Source of the DNA: JACKJA01 sp050297015
GTDB taxonomy: Bacteria; Pseudomonadota; Alphaproteobacteria; Micavibrionales; Micavibrionaceae
Length of the DNA stretch: 64,000 bases
Direction of reading: 5' to 3'
Assembly: GCA_050297015.1 (NCBI GenBank)
Contig: JBNKRZ010000037.1
Span: 33,984-97,983, forward strand
Position 1 is the first letter of the stretch. Each line of letters starts with the position of its first letter. Of the stretch, positions 52,299-61,585 are shown in pieces. The notes under the pieces were generated by a model. That model was not told the origin of the DNA, did no database searches, and was given only the letters and a program-made list of their open reading frames with translations. Both the position numbers and the translations under genes were made by a program.

Positions 52299-53404
52299 GC
52301 ATCATCCCGGATCAGAGATTTCAAGTCTTCAACCGCAATATCCGGTGTTTGCGAAAAATCGATCCCCTGTTCATCGAACCAGCGTTTGAGAGGCGCGAGC
52401 ACCGGATCGGCTAATCCACGGCGCAAATAAGCCTCCACCCGCGGTAAAAAGCGCAAAAGATCATCCCGCCCGGCGAGCACAGCCAGCTTGTAGCATTGCC
52501 CGGCAATACGGCAATGAAAATGCGTCGCGCAGACACGAAACCACGCATTGAAAACCTCGCCCTCTTCCGGCGTCATGCCTTCGCAATAGCGGTCCTTCAT
52601 CGCCGTGTAAATATCGGCGGGGATATCGTTGCGGATATCTTCGAGCAAATTTACAAGGTCATACGGCAGGGGGGCGATAAAGGCATCTTGAAAATCTATA
52701 ACCCCGCAGCGAGCCGCGCCTTGTTCACCAGGGCGCCACATCAAATTATCGGGGTGATAGTCGGCATGAGATATGGTTTGCGGGCACTCCGGCAGATTAC
52801 TCTCAATTTCATCCCATACCGCGATAAATGATTCGGAGAGTCCATCCGAATTTAAAGCGCCTTTAAGCGCAGGAATGTACCAGTCAACCAAGCGCCGCTT
52901 GCCAATGTGATGCGGCGTATCGCGATAAGAGGGTAATGGTAAGGCCGCCGAATCTGCGTGATCGCGCAAAAGCATCAAAACACCTGTTGCCAGCGTATAT
53001 AACGATAACTTGTCATCCTGAGCGCCAGCGAAGGATCTTTCACCATCAACGCTGTTAGATTCTTCTCCTCCGCTTATGCGGGGATCAGAATGACATTTTT
53101 GCAAAAGATCGCCAAACGACGTTGAGCCAAAATCCTCAATCACAGCCCAGCCAGCGTCCTCATCGGCCGCATAAATCTCCGGCACAGACAAACCGATAGA
53201 ACGGAAATAATCAGCCACACGAATATAAGCTGCCAAATCAATATCCGGCCCGACATCCATAAAAAGAGCCGTTTCACCGTCCGGCTTTGAAAGCCGCGCA
53301 TAAGTCCGCGTCCCCCAGTCTGCGGGAAACGCCTCACGCGCCGCATCGGCCCAGCCGGAACGTTCTAAAAATGAAACTGTCTTATCTTTGAGAAGCGATG
53401 ACAT
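52292..53404 (-). CDS. AmgK-like sugar kinase (aminoglycoside phosphotransferase fold) with inserted repeat
   Basis: 370-residue kinase resembling AmgK, which phosphorylates MurNAc and GlcNAc at C1 for peptidoglycan recycling. The nucleotide lobe has YARLSKPDGETALFMD and WAVIEDFGSTSFGDLLQ; the catalytic loop is ISHADYHPDNLMWRPGEQG, and VIDFQDAFIAPLPYDLVNLL follows. Between residues about 105 and 130 (CHSDPRISGGEESNSVDGER and SFAGAQDDK) the protein is encoded by an 85-bp palindromic repeat that keeps the frame. The ATG overlaps the stop of the upstream gene (TGATG). murU, the usual partner, is not in the window. Confidence 0.85.
   Translation of the reverse strand: MSSLLKDKTVSFLERSGWADAAREAFPADWGTRTYARLSKPDGETALFMDVGPDIDLAAYIRVADYFRSIGLSVPEIYAADEDAGWAVIEDFGSTSFGDLLQKCHSDPRISGGEESNSVDGERSFAGAQDDKLSLYTLATGVLMLLRDHADSAALPLPSYRDTPHHIGKRRLVDWYIPALKGALNSDGLSESFIAVWDEIESNLPECPQTISHADYHPDNLMWRPGEQGAARCGVIDFQDAFIAPLPYDLVNLLEDIRNDIPADIYTAMKDRYCEGMTPEEGEVFNAWFRVCATHFHCRIAGQCYKLAVLAGRDDLLRFLPRVEAYLRRGLADPVLAPLKRWFDEQGIDFSQTPDIAVEDLKSLIRDDAY
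53011..53095. repeat. Palindromic repeat inside the AmgK-like gene
   Basis: Ends TGTCATCCTGA (53011-53021) and TCAGAATGACA (53085-53095) are inverted with one mismatch; the middle holds GAAGGATCTTT and AGATTCTTC in opposing sense. The pattern is that of dispersed GTCATCCTGAGCG repeats. It is related in style, but not identical, to the repeat at 36174-36296. It is translated in frame within the kinase. Confidence 0.8.
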
Positions 53405-53805
53405 CACGACTTCGGCTTACTCTTGCTCGCCATTGTTTTAATCGCATTAATGTGCGCTTGAGAGGCTTGTTTCCGCCCCGGACGGGCAGCGTAGCTTTCC
53501 TGCCCGAATTGCGGTGTCGCACTGCCCTGTAAGGCTTGCAGGATTTCCTTACCGAACGTTTCCGGCGCCATATCCAGTGTTTGCGGCGTAGAAGGCAAAG
53601 ACTCCGTTTCCTGCGGTTCAGGCTTACTGAGAATCCGGTTAACCCACAGCGCAACAATCCCCGTCAGATGCCCCTGTGCCAAGCCTAACAACAAACGCTG
53701 ATCCTGCCGGACTTCAGCGATAATGCGTTGCTGCGCTTTCAGGGGATGACCGTTCGTCGCCTTCAGCGCCGCGCGGATGCGCTCTTCAACATATTCCCGG
53801 CTCAT
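53404..53805 (-). CDS. Uncharacterised protein upstream of the AmgK-like kinase
   Basis: 133 residues, no family recognised by me. TGAGGAGG precedes the ATG at good spacing. The first 65 residues form a helical domain (EERIRAALKATNGHPLKAQQ, QDQRLLLGLAQGHLTGIVAL), the remainder is Ser/Pro/Gln-rich and probably disordered, with a basic end. No signal peptide. Its stop overlaps the kinase start (TGATG), so the two are translated together. Confidence 0.75.
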   Translation of the reverse strand: MSREYVEERIRAALKATNGHPLKAQQRIIAEVRQDQRLLLGLAQGHLTGIVALWVNRILSKPEPQETESLPSTPQTLDMAPETFGKEILQALQGSATPQFGQESYAARPGRKQASQAHINAIKTMASKSKPKS

Positions 53806-54006
53806 AAGGATGCCTCCTCAGTGTAATCAAAGACTCTATCCTCTCAGAATGGCACAAATTACGGGAAAGGCCAAACAACAAAATAGTTTTACATATTCTA
53901 TTGACATTAATATGATCTAACAGGCGACCAAGAACGCGCCCTCATTCGCGCCCTTGGCGGCGATGAAGGACTGCAAAAGCTACGTCGAAAAGCTAACTCT
54001 ATAAAT

Positions 54007-57000
54007 TTAAGCTAACCCCGCTAGCTCCTTCATCAAACTGCGCACGCCTTTGACGCGCTGGGGCACGACATCCCACTGGCGGATAGCCACGAGCTTTTGA
54101 TCCGGGCGAAGTTTAAGCGCCCCGCCCTTTTCCTGCATCCAGCCCATCAGCGCCGGAACATTCGGTGGCGTATCCTTATAAAACCCCATCACGGCGCCCT
54201 TCGGCCCGGCTTCAACACGATCGACACCCGCCCGCCGGCAGAGCTGTTTAATCTCCACAATTTGCAGCAGGTTTTCGACTTCCTCCGGGATCGGGCCAAA
54301 ACGGTCGATCAACTCCGCGGCAAAGCTTTCAATGGCTTCCTTGTCATGGAGCTCAGACAAGCGGCGATAAAGACTCATCCGCACATTCAAGTCCTCCACA
54401 TAACCATCGGGGATCAACACCGACATGCCGACATTGATCTGCGGCGACCATTTTTCTTCCGCGACTTCGCCGCCTTCCCAATCCAGCCCTTCACGGGCGG
54501 CGGCAACGGCCTCCTCCAGCATTTGCTGATAAAGCTCCACCCCGACTTCCCTGATATGACCGGATTGTTCCTCACCAAGCAAATTCCCCGCCCCGCGAAT
54601 ATCCATGTCGTGAGAGGCAAGCTGGAATCCGGCGCCCAGCGTATCCAGCGTTTCTATGACCTCCAGCCGCTTCATCGCCTGATCGTTCAGCTTTTTAGCG
54701 GGGTCATAAGTCAGATACGCATAAGCCCGCAGTTTCGAGCGCCCAATCCGCCCCCGGATCTGATAGAGCTGCGCCAGGCCAAACATGTCGGAGCGATGAA
54801 CAATCATCGTATTCGCAGTCGGAATATCAATGCCGCTTTCGATGATATTGGTGGCCAGCAAGACATCATATTGTCCGTCATAAAAAGCTGTCATGCGGTC
54901 TTCCAAATCGGCGGGATTCATTTGCCCGTGGGCCGTCACGACTTTTAACTCCGGCACTAACGCTTTTAAGCGCTCTTTCACCTCGGTCAAATCCTTAACG
55001 CGTGGGCAGACATAAAAGCTCTGGCCGCCCCGATGGCGTTCCCGCATCAGAGCTTCGCGCACCACCATGGGGTCAAACGGCAAAACAAACGTCCGTACGG
55101 CCAGACGGTCCACGGGCGGCGTGGCGATCAGGCTCATCTCCTTCACCCCCGTCAGAGACATTTGCAGCGTGCGCGGAATCGGCGTCGCCGTCAGGGTCAA
55201 CACATGCACATTGCTTTTCAGCTCTTTAAGCTTTTCCTTTTGCTTCACGCCAAAGCGCTGTTCTTCATCGACGATCAGCAAGCCGAGATTGGCGAATTTC
55301 ATCCCCTTGGCAAACAGCGCATGCGTACCGATAACGATGTTCACGCTTCCCTCGGCCAGCCCGCGCCGCACATCATCCGCATCACGCGGTTTCACCATGC
55401 GGGAGAGCTGCTCTACCCGCAGGCCCGTCCCCTGAAAGCGGTCGAAGAAATTTTTAAAATGCTGGCGGGCGAGCAGCGTTGTCGGCACAACGACAGCCAC
55501 CTGCACCCCGTTCATCGCCGCCACATAAGCCGCGCGCAGAGCCACTTCCGTCTTCCCAAAGCCCACATCCCCGCACACAAGGCGATCCATCGGATAATCT
55601 TTTTCAAAATCGCCCAGAACGGCCGTAATAGCTCGCCGTTGATCGTCCGTTTCCGTATAGGGAAAACGGGCGGCGAAATCCTCGTAATTGTCATTTACAG
55701 GCAGTTTTTCGCTTTTTTGCAACGTCCGGGCCGCCGCGATTTTCAAAAGGTGATCGGCGATCCGCATCAAATCTTTTTTCACGCGGGCCTTGCGGGCCTG
55801 CCACCCTACACCGCCGAGCTTATCAAGCTGCACCGTGCCCTCATCACTGCCGAAGCGGGAAAGCACCTCTATATTCTCAACCGGTACAAACAGCTTATCA
55901 TCACCGGCATAAATAATCTTCAGGCAATCATGCAGGGTTTTACCGACAGCTAGCGTCTCCAGCCCTTCGAACCGTCCCACACCATGATCGACATGAACGA
56001 CCAGATCGCCGGGCGAAAGCGAGGAGACTTCCGTCAGGAAATTATCGGCTTTCTTGCGTTTCTGCGCCTTACGGGCGAGACGGTCGCCCAAGATGTCTTG
56101 CTCCGTAATCACGGCCAGATCGGGAGAAACAAACCCGTGTTCCAGCGCCAAAATGGCCATACCCGTCTGCCCGGCAGAGAGTTTTTTCAGATCATCTCCG
56201 CCCGCACAATCCTTCAAATTGGCAAACCCGGCGTGCGCCATCAAGCCCTTAAGGCGCTCTTTTGATCCTTCGGAATAAGCAGCAATGAGAATTTTTTTCT
56301 TTTCCTGCCGGTGCGCGCTCACATATTCAGAAAGCGCCGCGAAGACATCGCCCTCCGGCAAGGCACGGATATCCGCAAAATCGCGCCCTTTCTTGGCATC
56401 GGCCGTTTCACTCTCACCGGAAAAGGGGGAGAGCACGGCCATATCCGCCGCCATATCTTGCCATTCCGGTTCTGTCAGATACAGCCTTTCCACGGGCAAG
56501 GGGTGATAGATACTGCCAACAAGAGAGGGATTATCACTCTTTTTCTTCGGCGCGGCGGCGGCCTCCAACGTCTTGCGCGAATGATAAAAATCGGCGACCT
56601 GCTCCCGGCGCTCGACACAGACCTGCATGACATCATGATCGCCCGTCAAACATGCACCGGGGACATAATCAAACAGCGTATCCATCGTTTCAAAGAAAAG
56701 CGGCAGCCAATGATCCATGCCATTATGACGGCGCCCTTCCGAAACCGCAGCATAGAGCGGATCATCACTCCGCACGACACCAAACAGCTCCCGGTAACTA
56801 GCCCGAAAGCGCGCAATCGAATCCTCATTCAGAGAAAACTCCATCGCCGGACGCAGAGAAAAACGATCCAGCGCTTTTTCCGTACGCTGCGTGACGGGAT
56901 CGAATTCTTTAACCGACTCGACCTCATCTCCAAATAAATCGATACGTACCGGATTTTTATATCCCGATGGGTATAAATCAACAATGCCGCCACGCACAGC

Positions 57001-57507
57001 ATACTCACCATACTCACGAACAGTATCAGTTCGGCTGTACCCATTGCTTGAAAGATAGGTTTGCAAAGCGGTCAGATCGAGTCGCCCGCCCTCTTCCGCC
57101 GTAAATGATGAAGACGCTAAAACGGCTTTTGGTGTTACCTTTTGCGTGATCGCATTAACGGTCGTCAGTAACACCCTTGGATAACGTTTCTTTTCAGCCT
57201 CCCACGCCATTAGCTGAGTCAGTGCTCCAACGCGTTGCGCGACAATTTCCGGGTTCGGCGACACCCGGTCATAGGGCAAACAATCCCACGCCGGAAAAGT
57301 AACAGTCCGAACATCCGGCGCAAAGAATTCCAAAAGCTCTTTCAAGGCGGAAACCCGTGCATCGTCAAGTGCCACATGAACCAGCACACGGTCTTCACGC
57401 ATGACTTCCCGCGCCTTTTCAGCCAACACGCGCGCGTCCTGCCCCTCCGGACATCCAAAGAGGATTTTATCGCCTACGATCTGTTTCGATTGTTCCGCGC
57501 TTTCCAT
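54007..57507 (-). CDS. mfd: Transcription-repair coupling factor
   Basis: 1166-residue ATP-dependent translocase that removes RNA polymerase stalled at DNA damage and recruits UvrA. The N-terminal UvrB-like module includes TVTFPAWDCLPYDRVSPNPE; the RNA-polymerase-interaction domain holds DLVVHVDHGVGRFEGLETL. The translocation motor has Walker A GDVGFGKTEVALRAAYVA, DEEQRFGVKQKEKL, LTLTATPIPRTLQMSL and ATNIIESGIDIPTANTM; the TRCF C-terminal domain follows. It starts 9 bp after sdhE, in the same orientation. The 200 bp beyond its stop hold only a fragment-like stretch. Confidence 0.97.
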   Translation of the reverse strand: MESAEQSKQIVGDKILFGCPEGQDARVLAEKAREVMREDRVLVHVALDDARVSALKELLEFFAPDVRTVTFPAWDCLPYDRVSPNPEIVAQRVGALTQLMAWEAEKKRYPRVLLTTVNAITQKVTPKAVLASSSFTAEEGGRLDLTALQTYLSSNGYSRTDTVREYGEYAVRGGIVDLYPSGYKNPVRIDLFGDEVESVKEFDPVTQRTEKALDRFSLRPAMEFSLNEDSIARFRASYRELFGVVRSDDPLYAAVSEGRRHNGMDHWLPLFFETMDTLFDYVPGACLTGDHDVMQVCVERREQVADFYHSRKTLEAAAAPKKKSDNPSLVGSIYHPLPVERLYLTEPEWQDMAADMAVLSPFSGESETADAKKGRDFADIRALPEGDVFAALSEYVSAHRQEKKKILIAAYSEGSKERLKGLMAHAGFANLKDCAGGDDLKKLSAGQTGMAILALEHGFVSPDLAVITEQDILGDRLARKAQKRKKADNFLTEVSSLSPGDLVVHVDHGVGRFEGLETLAVGKTLHDCLKIIYAGDDKLFVPVENIEVLSRFGSDEGTVQLDKLGGVGWQARKARVKKDLMRIADHLLKIAAARTLQKSEKLPVNDNYEDFAARFPYTETDDQRRAITAVLGDFEKDYPMDRLVCGDVGFGKTEVALRAAYVAAMNGVQVAVVVPTTLLARQHFKNFFDRFQGTGLRVEQLSRMVKPRDADDVRRGLAEGSVNIVIGTHALFAKGMKFANLGLLIVDEEQRFGVKQKEKLKELKSNVHVLTLTATPIPRTLQMSLTGVKEMSLIATPPVDRLAVRTFVLPFDPMVVREALMRERHRGGQSFYVCPRVKDLTEVKERLKALVPELKVVTAHGQMNPADLEDRMTAFYDGQYDVLLATNIIESGIDIPTANTMIVHRSDMFGLAQLYQIRGRIGRSKLRAYAYLTYDPAKKLNDQAMKRLEVIETLDTLGAGFQLASHDMDIRGAGNLLGEEQSGHIREVGVELYQQMLEEAVAAAREGLDWEGGEVAEEKWSPQINVGMSVLIPDGYVEDLNVRMSLYRRLSELHDKEAIESFAAELIDRFGPIPEEVENLLQIVEIKQLCRRAGVDRVEAGPKGAVMGFYKDTPPNVPALMGWMQEKGGALKLRPDQKLVAIRQWDVVPQRVKGVRSLMKELAGLA

Positions 57508-57516
57508 GCCGCCTGT

Positions 57517-57783
57517 TTAAGCAGCAAATTGATGGGAAAGCAACCGTTCCATAACAGGATTCATCTTATTGGCGGGGACAGGTTCCCGCTTTGTGACCCA
57601 GTTATAGATGTCCGGGTCAGGTTCTTTGAGAAGCTCGTCATATAAAGCCAGCTCTTCTTCGGAAAACTCCGGCACATAAGCGGCCGCGAAAGAGCCAAGG
57701 AACAAGTCCATTTCTTTCGTCCCCCGGTGCCCGGAGCGAAAAATCAAGCGCTTGCGTTTAATTTCGATAGTTTCTAAAGTCAT
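57517..57783 (-). CDS. sdhE: FAD assembly factor SdhE
   Basis: 88-residue protein that helps attach FAD covalently to the flavoprotein subunit of succinate dehydrogenase. The signature RGTKEMDLFLGSFA (RGxxExD) is present at residues 20-33, with YDELLKEPDPDIYNWVTKRE after it. It precedes mfd by 9 bp, and recG lies nearby on the other strand, a common alphaproteobacterial order. Two envelope-type genes separate it from recG here. Confidence 0.95.
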   Translation of the reverse strand: MTLETIEIKRKRLIFRSGHRGTKEMDLFLGSFAAAYVPEFSEEELALYDELLKEPDPDIYNWVTKREPVPANKMNPVMERLLSHQFAA

Positions 57784-57812
57784 ATATGTTTTTTACAGGA
57801 GACGAACAAAAA

Positions 57813-58382
57813 ATGAAAAACTTTTTAAAAGAAAATATCGTTCTTATCACCGGAATCAGCTTGCCGCTCCTTTTGGCGCTCGTCTTTTTCGCCGCGACAC
57901 AGGCCGAAAAACGCTCAGCGATCCCTCCGGCTTATCGCGTTATTTTTGCAACGGATTATCAGAAAAATACAAACACCCCCTATCAGATTTTCATCAAAGA
58001 CAAACAAGTCCGTTTCCGTTACACCCCTCCCGAAGAAAAGCAACGCCACACGAACTGGCGTACCCCACATCTCTTCGTCTATGATCCGGCAACAGAAACA
58101 AGCCGGGAAATTGAGCTCCCGACAGTTGACGACCCGGAAGTGGCGATCGACATTACCATTTCCGAACTGACCGAAAAAGAGACGTCATCCCTGCGGGAAA
58201 GCCCGGATGGCTACACCTTCGAACTGAACTACCGCGATCACGGTAACATCATGACGGAACTGTTCGGCGGCGGATACAGCCACCGTAACGAATACGTCCT
58301 GCGCAAGGAAACGTACCGCATCGTCATCCCCAAAACCGCAAGCTATGACACCGAATTTATCGGCTGGATCGTGAAGGAATGA
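57813..58382 (+). CDS. Membrane-anchored protein of unknown function (GDYXXLXY-like neighbour)
   Basis: 189-residue protein with one N-terminal membrane segment (ENIVLITGISLPLLLALVFF) and a soluble beta-rich part. The ATG at 57813 has AGGAG upstream; an ATG at 57786 has none. Stretches include YRVIFATDYQKNTNTPYQIF, FVYDPATETSREIELP and NIMTELFGGGYSHRNEY. It begins divergently from sdhE and its stop is 7 bp before a DUF2157-type gene. I do not recognise the family. The pairing with DUF2157 suggests a joint membrane role, as for the DUF4401/GDYXXLXY partners of other bacteria, but the sequence match is not established. Confidence 0.75.
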   Translation: MKNFLKENIVLITGISLPLLLALVFFAATQAEKRSAIPPAYRVIFATDYQKNTNTPYQIFIKDKQVRFRYTPPEEKQRHTNWRTPHLFVYDPATETSREIELPTVDDPEVAIDITISELTEKETSSLRESPDGYTFELNYRDHGNIMTELFGGGYSHRNEYVLRKETYRIVIPKTASYDTEFIGWIVKE

Positions 58383-58389
58383 GGCCGTC

Positions 58390-59346
58390 ATGACACAAAC
58401 CTCCACGAATAATGCTAAAGACAAAGCACTCCAGACCATCGCAGAGCTCGCCCGTCAGCATAACATAACACTCGACGAAATCGGCGCTTGTCTGACCAAA
58501 GACAATTTAAAAAGCAAGGAGGGAAAATGGCTGACCCGTCTTCTGGGCTATCTCGGGGCCGCTTTTATCTTCGGTGGCCTTGTTTTACTCATCGGCATGA
58601 TATGGGACGATTTAGGCAGCGCTTCCCGCGTTATTATTACCTACGGCCCCGGCCTCGTCGCCTTTATACTGGGCATTGTCGTCCTGCATGATTCCCGCTT
58701 TGAAAAGGCATCAACGCCGTTATTTCTCAAAAGCGCCCTTCTCTTGCCCACGGGGATGTTCGTTTTCCTTCATGAATACGCGGAAGGCGACGATCCACAG
58801 CTTGCAGCCCTTATCGTTTTCGCCCTGCTGGCTTTCCAATTCCTGGGGATTTTCAGCAAATTAAAGCGCACGAGCCTCCTGTTCTTTGGTTACCTGTTCT
58901 GGAACGCCGCGCTCGGCATCCTGATGGACCGGGTGGGCATTCCCGGCGATATGCTCGGCATCACACTGGGGCTTTCGATCCTTATGGTGGCATGGTCATT
59001 GGATAAAACGTACCACCGTGCCATTGCACCTTTCTGGTATTTTATTGGCGGCATTGGTTTCCTCTGGTCCGTTTTCGATCTGGTCGAGAACAGTTTCCCG
59101 CTTGATATAGCCTACCTGCCTCTAACCGTTTTCCTGATGCTCTTGAGTACCCGAATACACAGCCGGACACTGCTTCTGGTTTCGACATTCGCCCTGCTCG
59201 GTTTTCTAGGTTACTTTACAGCAGAATATTTCGCCAACGTAACGGGATGGCCTATAGCCTTGATGATTATGGGCTTCTTGCTCATCGGGATCAGTGCCTA
59301 TGCCGTCAAGCTAGGGAAGAAGATCAGAAGCAAAAAGAGCCTTTAA
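58390..59346 (+). CDS. DUF2157-like multi-spanning membrane protein
   Basis: 318-residue protein. A short soluble N-terminal helix (LARQHNITLDEIGACL) is followed by about 9 membrane segments, for example YLGAAFIFGGLVLLIGMIW, YGPGLVAFILGIVVL and GWPIALMIMGFLLIGISAYA. The first segment resembles the DUF2157 start GYLGA...GG. It is probably co-transcribed with the preceding anchored protein. Role unknown. Confidence 0.82.
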   Translation: MTQTSTNNAKDKALQTIAELARQHNITLDEIGACLTKDNLKSKEGKWLTRLLGYLGAAFIFGGLVLLIGMIWDDLGSASRVIITYGPGLVAFILGIVVLHDSRFEKASTPLFLKSALLLPTGMFVFLHEYAEGDDPQLAALIVFALLAFQFLGIFSKLKRTSLLFFGYLFWNAALGILMDRVGIPGDMLGITLGLSILMVAWSLDKTYHRAIAPFWYFIGGIGFLWSVFDLVENSFPLDIAYLPLTVFLMLLSTRIHSRTLLLVSTFALLGFLGYFTAEYFANVTGWPIALMIMGFLLIGISAYAVKLGKKIRSKKSL

Positions 59347-59376
59347 CAAACAACTTCTTTGGCGTAAAACAATTCG

Positions 59377-61464
59377 ATGCCCCGTCCGTTTGAAATAGAC
59401 CCGCTATTCCGGCGCGTGACTGATCTGCCCGGCATCGGTCCGCGCAATGCGAAACTGCTGGAAAAGCTATGCGGCGGGGAGCGCATAATTGACCTCCTCT
59501 GGCACTTACCGATCGACTTTGTAGACCGCCGTTTTTCCCCTAAAATCGCCGACGCGCCGGATGGAAAAATCTGTACGCTTACCGTCACCGTCGGCAAGCA
59601 TTTCCCGAACGCCCGCAAAAGCCAGCCTTATAAAGTTTGGTGTACGGATGAAACCGGAACGCTCAACCTCATATTTTTCCACCCGCATAAGGACTGGCTG
59701 CAAAAACAACTCCCCGAAGGCGCAACCGTGATTATCAGCGGCAAGGTCGAACACTACCAAGGCAAACCACAAATCACCCACCCGGACGCCATCGGCAGCG
59801 AAGAAGATCGGGCGGCAATAGAAACGGTGGAGCCTGTCTATCCTCTGACGGCAGGGCTCACCAACAAAACCGTCCGCAAGGCCGTGCAAGCCGCACTGAG
59901 CTATGTAACCGCGCTACCGGAATGGCAAGATACCGCATGGAAAGCGCGCAACAAATGGCCGGAATGGCACACAGCACTGGAAACAGTTCATAACCCGCCA
60001 GATGAAAGCGCACTGGACTCCATGCACCCCGTCCGCGCCCGCCTGGCTTATGATGAGCTTCTTGCCAATCAACTGACTCTTATGCTGGTGCGGCGGCAGC
60101 AACGCAAAACGCAAGGCCGTTCTTTTACCGGGAATGGGGTGCTACGGGAAAAACTCCGTACCGCCCTGCCCTTTACCCTAACTGGCGCGCAGGAACGCAG
60201 CCTCAAAGAAATTGCGACGGATATGGAAACGCCGCTGCGTATGCTCCGCCTGCTGCAAGGCGATGTCGGCAGCGGCAAAACCGTCGTGGCCGCGCTGGCT
60301 ATGATGCAAGCCGTGGAATGCGGGTGCCAAGCGGCTCTGATGGCCCCAACGGAAATCCTCGCCCGCCAGCATGCGGAAAGTCTGAAACCGTGGCTAGACG
60401 CCGCAGGCGTGCGCTTTGTGATCCTCACCGGCCGCAACAAGGGTAAAGAGCGAGAAACACTGCGCCAGCAAATCCGCAGCGGCGCGGCGCAAATTGTCAT
60501 CGGCACCCATGCCCTGTTTCAGGAAGATATCGAATTCGCCGATCTGGGCTTGGCCGTGATCGACGAACAGCACCGCTTCGGCGTTCATCAGCGCATGCAG
60601 CTTTCCACCAAGAGCAAAGGCACGGATATCCTCGTCATGACGGCAACGCCGATCCCGCGCACCCTGACCATGACGGCGTATGGCGATATGGATGTCTCCC
60701 GCCTTGACGAAAAACCGCCGGGCCGCCAGCCCATAGACACACGCCTGATCGCCAAGGATCATAGGGAAGAGATGGTCGACGGCCTCGCCCGCCAGATAGA
60801 AACCGGAGCGCGGGTGTATTGGGTCTGTCCGCTGGTCGAGGAATCGGAAGTCCTCGACCTCGCCGCAGCGGAGGAGCGCTACGAAGTGCTGCAAGCCCGC
60901 TTTGGCGCGCGCGTCGGCCTCGTCCACGGGCGCATGAAGCCTGCGGAAAAGGATGAAGTCATGACACGCTTTGCAGGCGGAGAGATTGATATACTCGTGG
61001 CCACGACGGTGATCGAAGTCGGCGTCAACGTCCCGGAAGCCACCATCATGGTCATCGAGCATGCCGAGCGCTTTGGCCTGTCCCAGCTTCACCAGTTGCG
61101 GGGCCGGGTTGGGCGCGGCGCGGATAAATCGTACTGTTTCCTGCTCTATAGCGGCCCGCTGGGCGAAACCGCGAAGGAGCGCCTTTCCATCATGCGGGAA
61201 ACGGAGGACGGTTTCCTGATCGCGGAAAAGGATCTGGAACTGCGCGGCGCAGGCGATATCCTCGGCACGGCACAGAGCGGCCTGCCGCGTCTAAAGGTCG
61301 CGGATATTGAGGAGCATGCATCCCTCCTCCCCGCCGCACGGGACGATGCACGGCTTATCATCGACAAAGATCCCGAACTGGAAACGCCGCGCGGCCAGGC
61401 CCTGCGCACGCTCTTGTACCTGTTTGAGCGCGATCAGGCTATATCTTACTTACGGAACGGGTAA
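59377..61464 (+). CDS. recG: ATP-dependent DNA helicase RecG
   Basis: 695-residue fork-remodelling helicase. The N-terminal wedge/OB domain starts LTVTVGKHFPNARKSQPYK; helicase motifs are GDVGSGKTVVAALAMMQ, MAPTEILARQHAES, VIDEQHRFGVHQRMQL, VMTATPIPRTLTMTAYGDMD, ATTVIEVGVNVPEATIMVIE and QLRGRVGRGADKSYC. Length is normal. It lies 30 bp after the DUF2157-like gene and points away from sdhE-mfd. Confidence 0.97.
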   Translation: MPRPFEIDPLFRRVTDLPGIGPRNAKLLEKLCGGERIIDLLWHLPIDFVDRRFSPKIADAPDGKICTLTVTVGKHFPNARKSQPYKVWCTDETGTLNLIFFHPHKDWLQKQLPEGATVIISGKVEHYQGKPQITHPDAIGSEEDRAAIETVEPVYPLTAGLTNKTVRKAVQAALSYVTALPEWQDTAWKARNKWPEWHTALETVHNPPDESALDSMHPVRARLAYDELLANQLTLMLVRRQQRKTQGRSFTGNGVLREKLRTALPFTLTGAQERSLKEIATDMETPLRMLRLLQGDVGSGKTVVAALAMMQAVECGCQAALMAPTEILARQHAESLKPWLDAAGVRFVILTGRNKGKERETLRQQIRSGAAQIVIGTHALFQEDIEFADLGLAVIDEQHRFGVHQRMQLSTKSKGTDILVMTATPIPRTLTMTAYGDMDVSRLDEKPPGRQPIDTRLIAKDHREEMVDGLARQIETGARVYWVCPLVEESEVLDLAAAEERYEVLQARFGARVGLVHGRMKPAEKDEVMTRFAGGEIDILVATTVIEVGVNVPEATIMVIEHAERFGLSQLHQLRGRVGRGADKSYCFLLYSGPLGETAKERLSIMRETEDGFLIAEKDLELRGAGDILGTAQSGLPRLKVADIEEHASLLPAARDDARLIIDKDPELETPRGQALRTLLYLFERDQAISYLRNG

Positions 61465-61585
61465 AAAGTAAAAAACAGAGAAGTAAGGCTTTATTAACGA
61501 TTATCGCCGTAAAATAGGGGCAAATTTGCAAAATAGGCGTCAAAGGTTTATTTTGCTTAACATAATTTAATGTGAGTCTAAAAAT

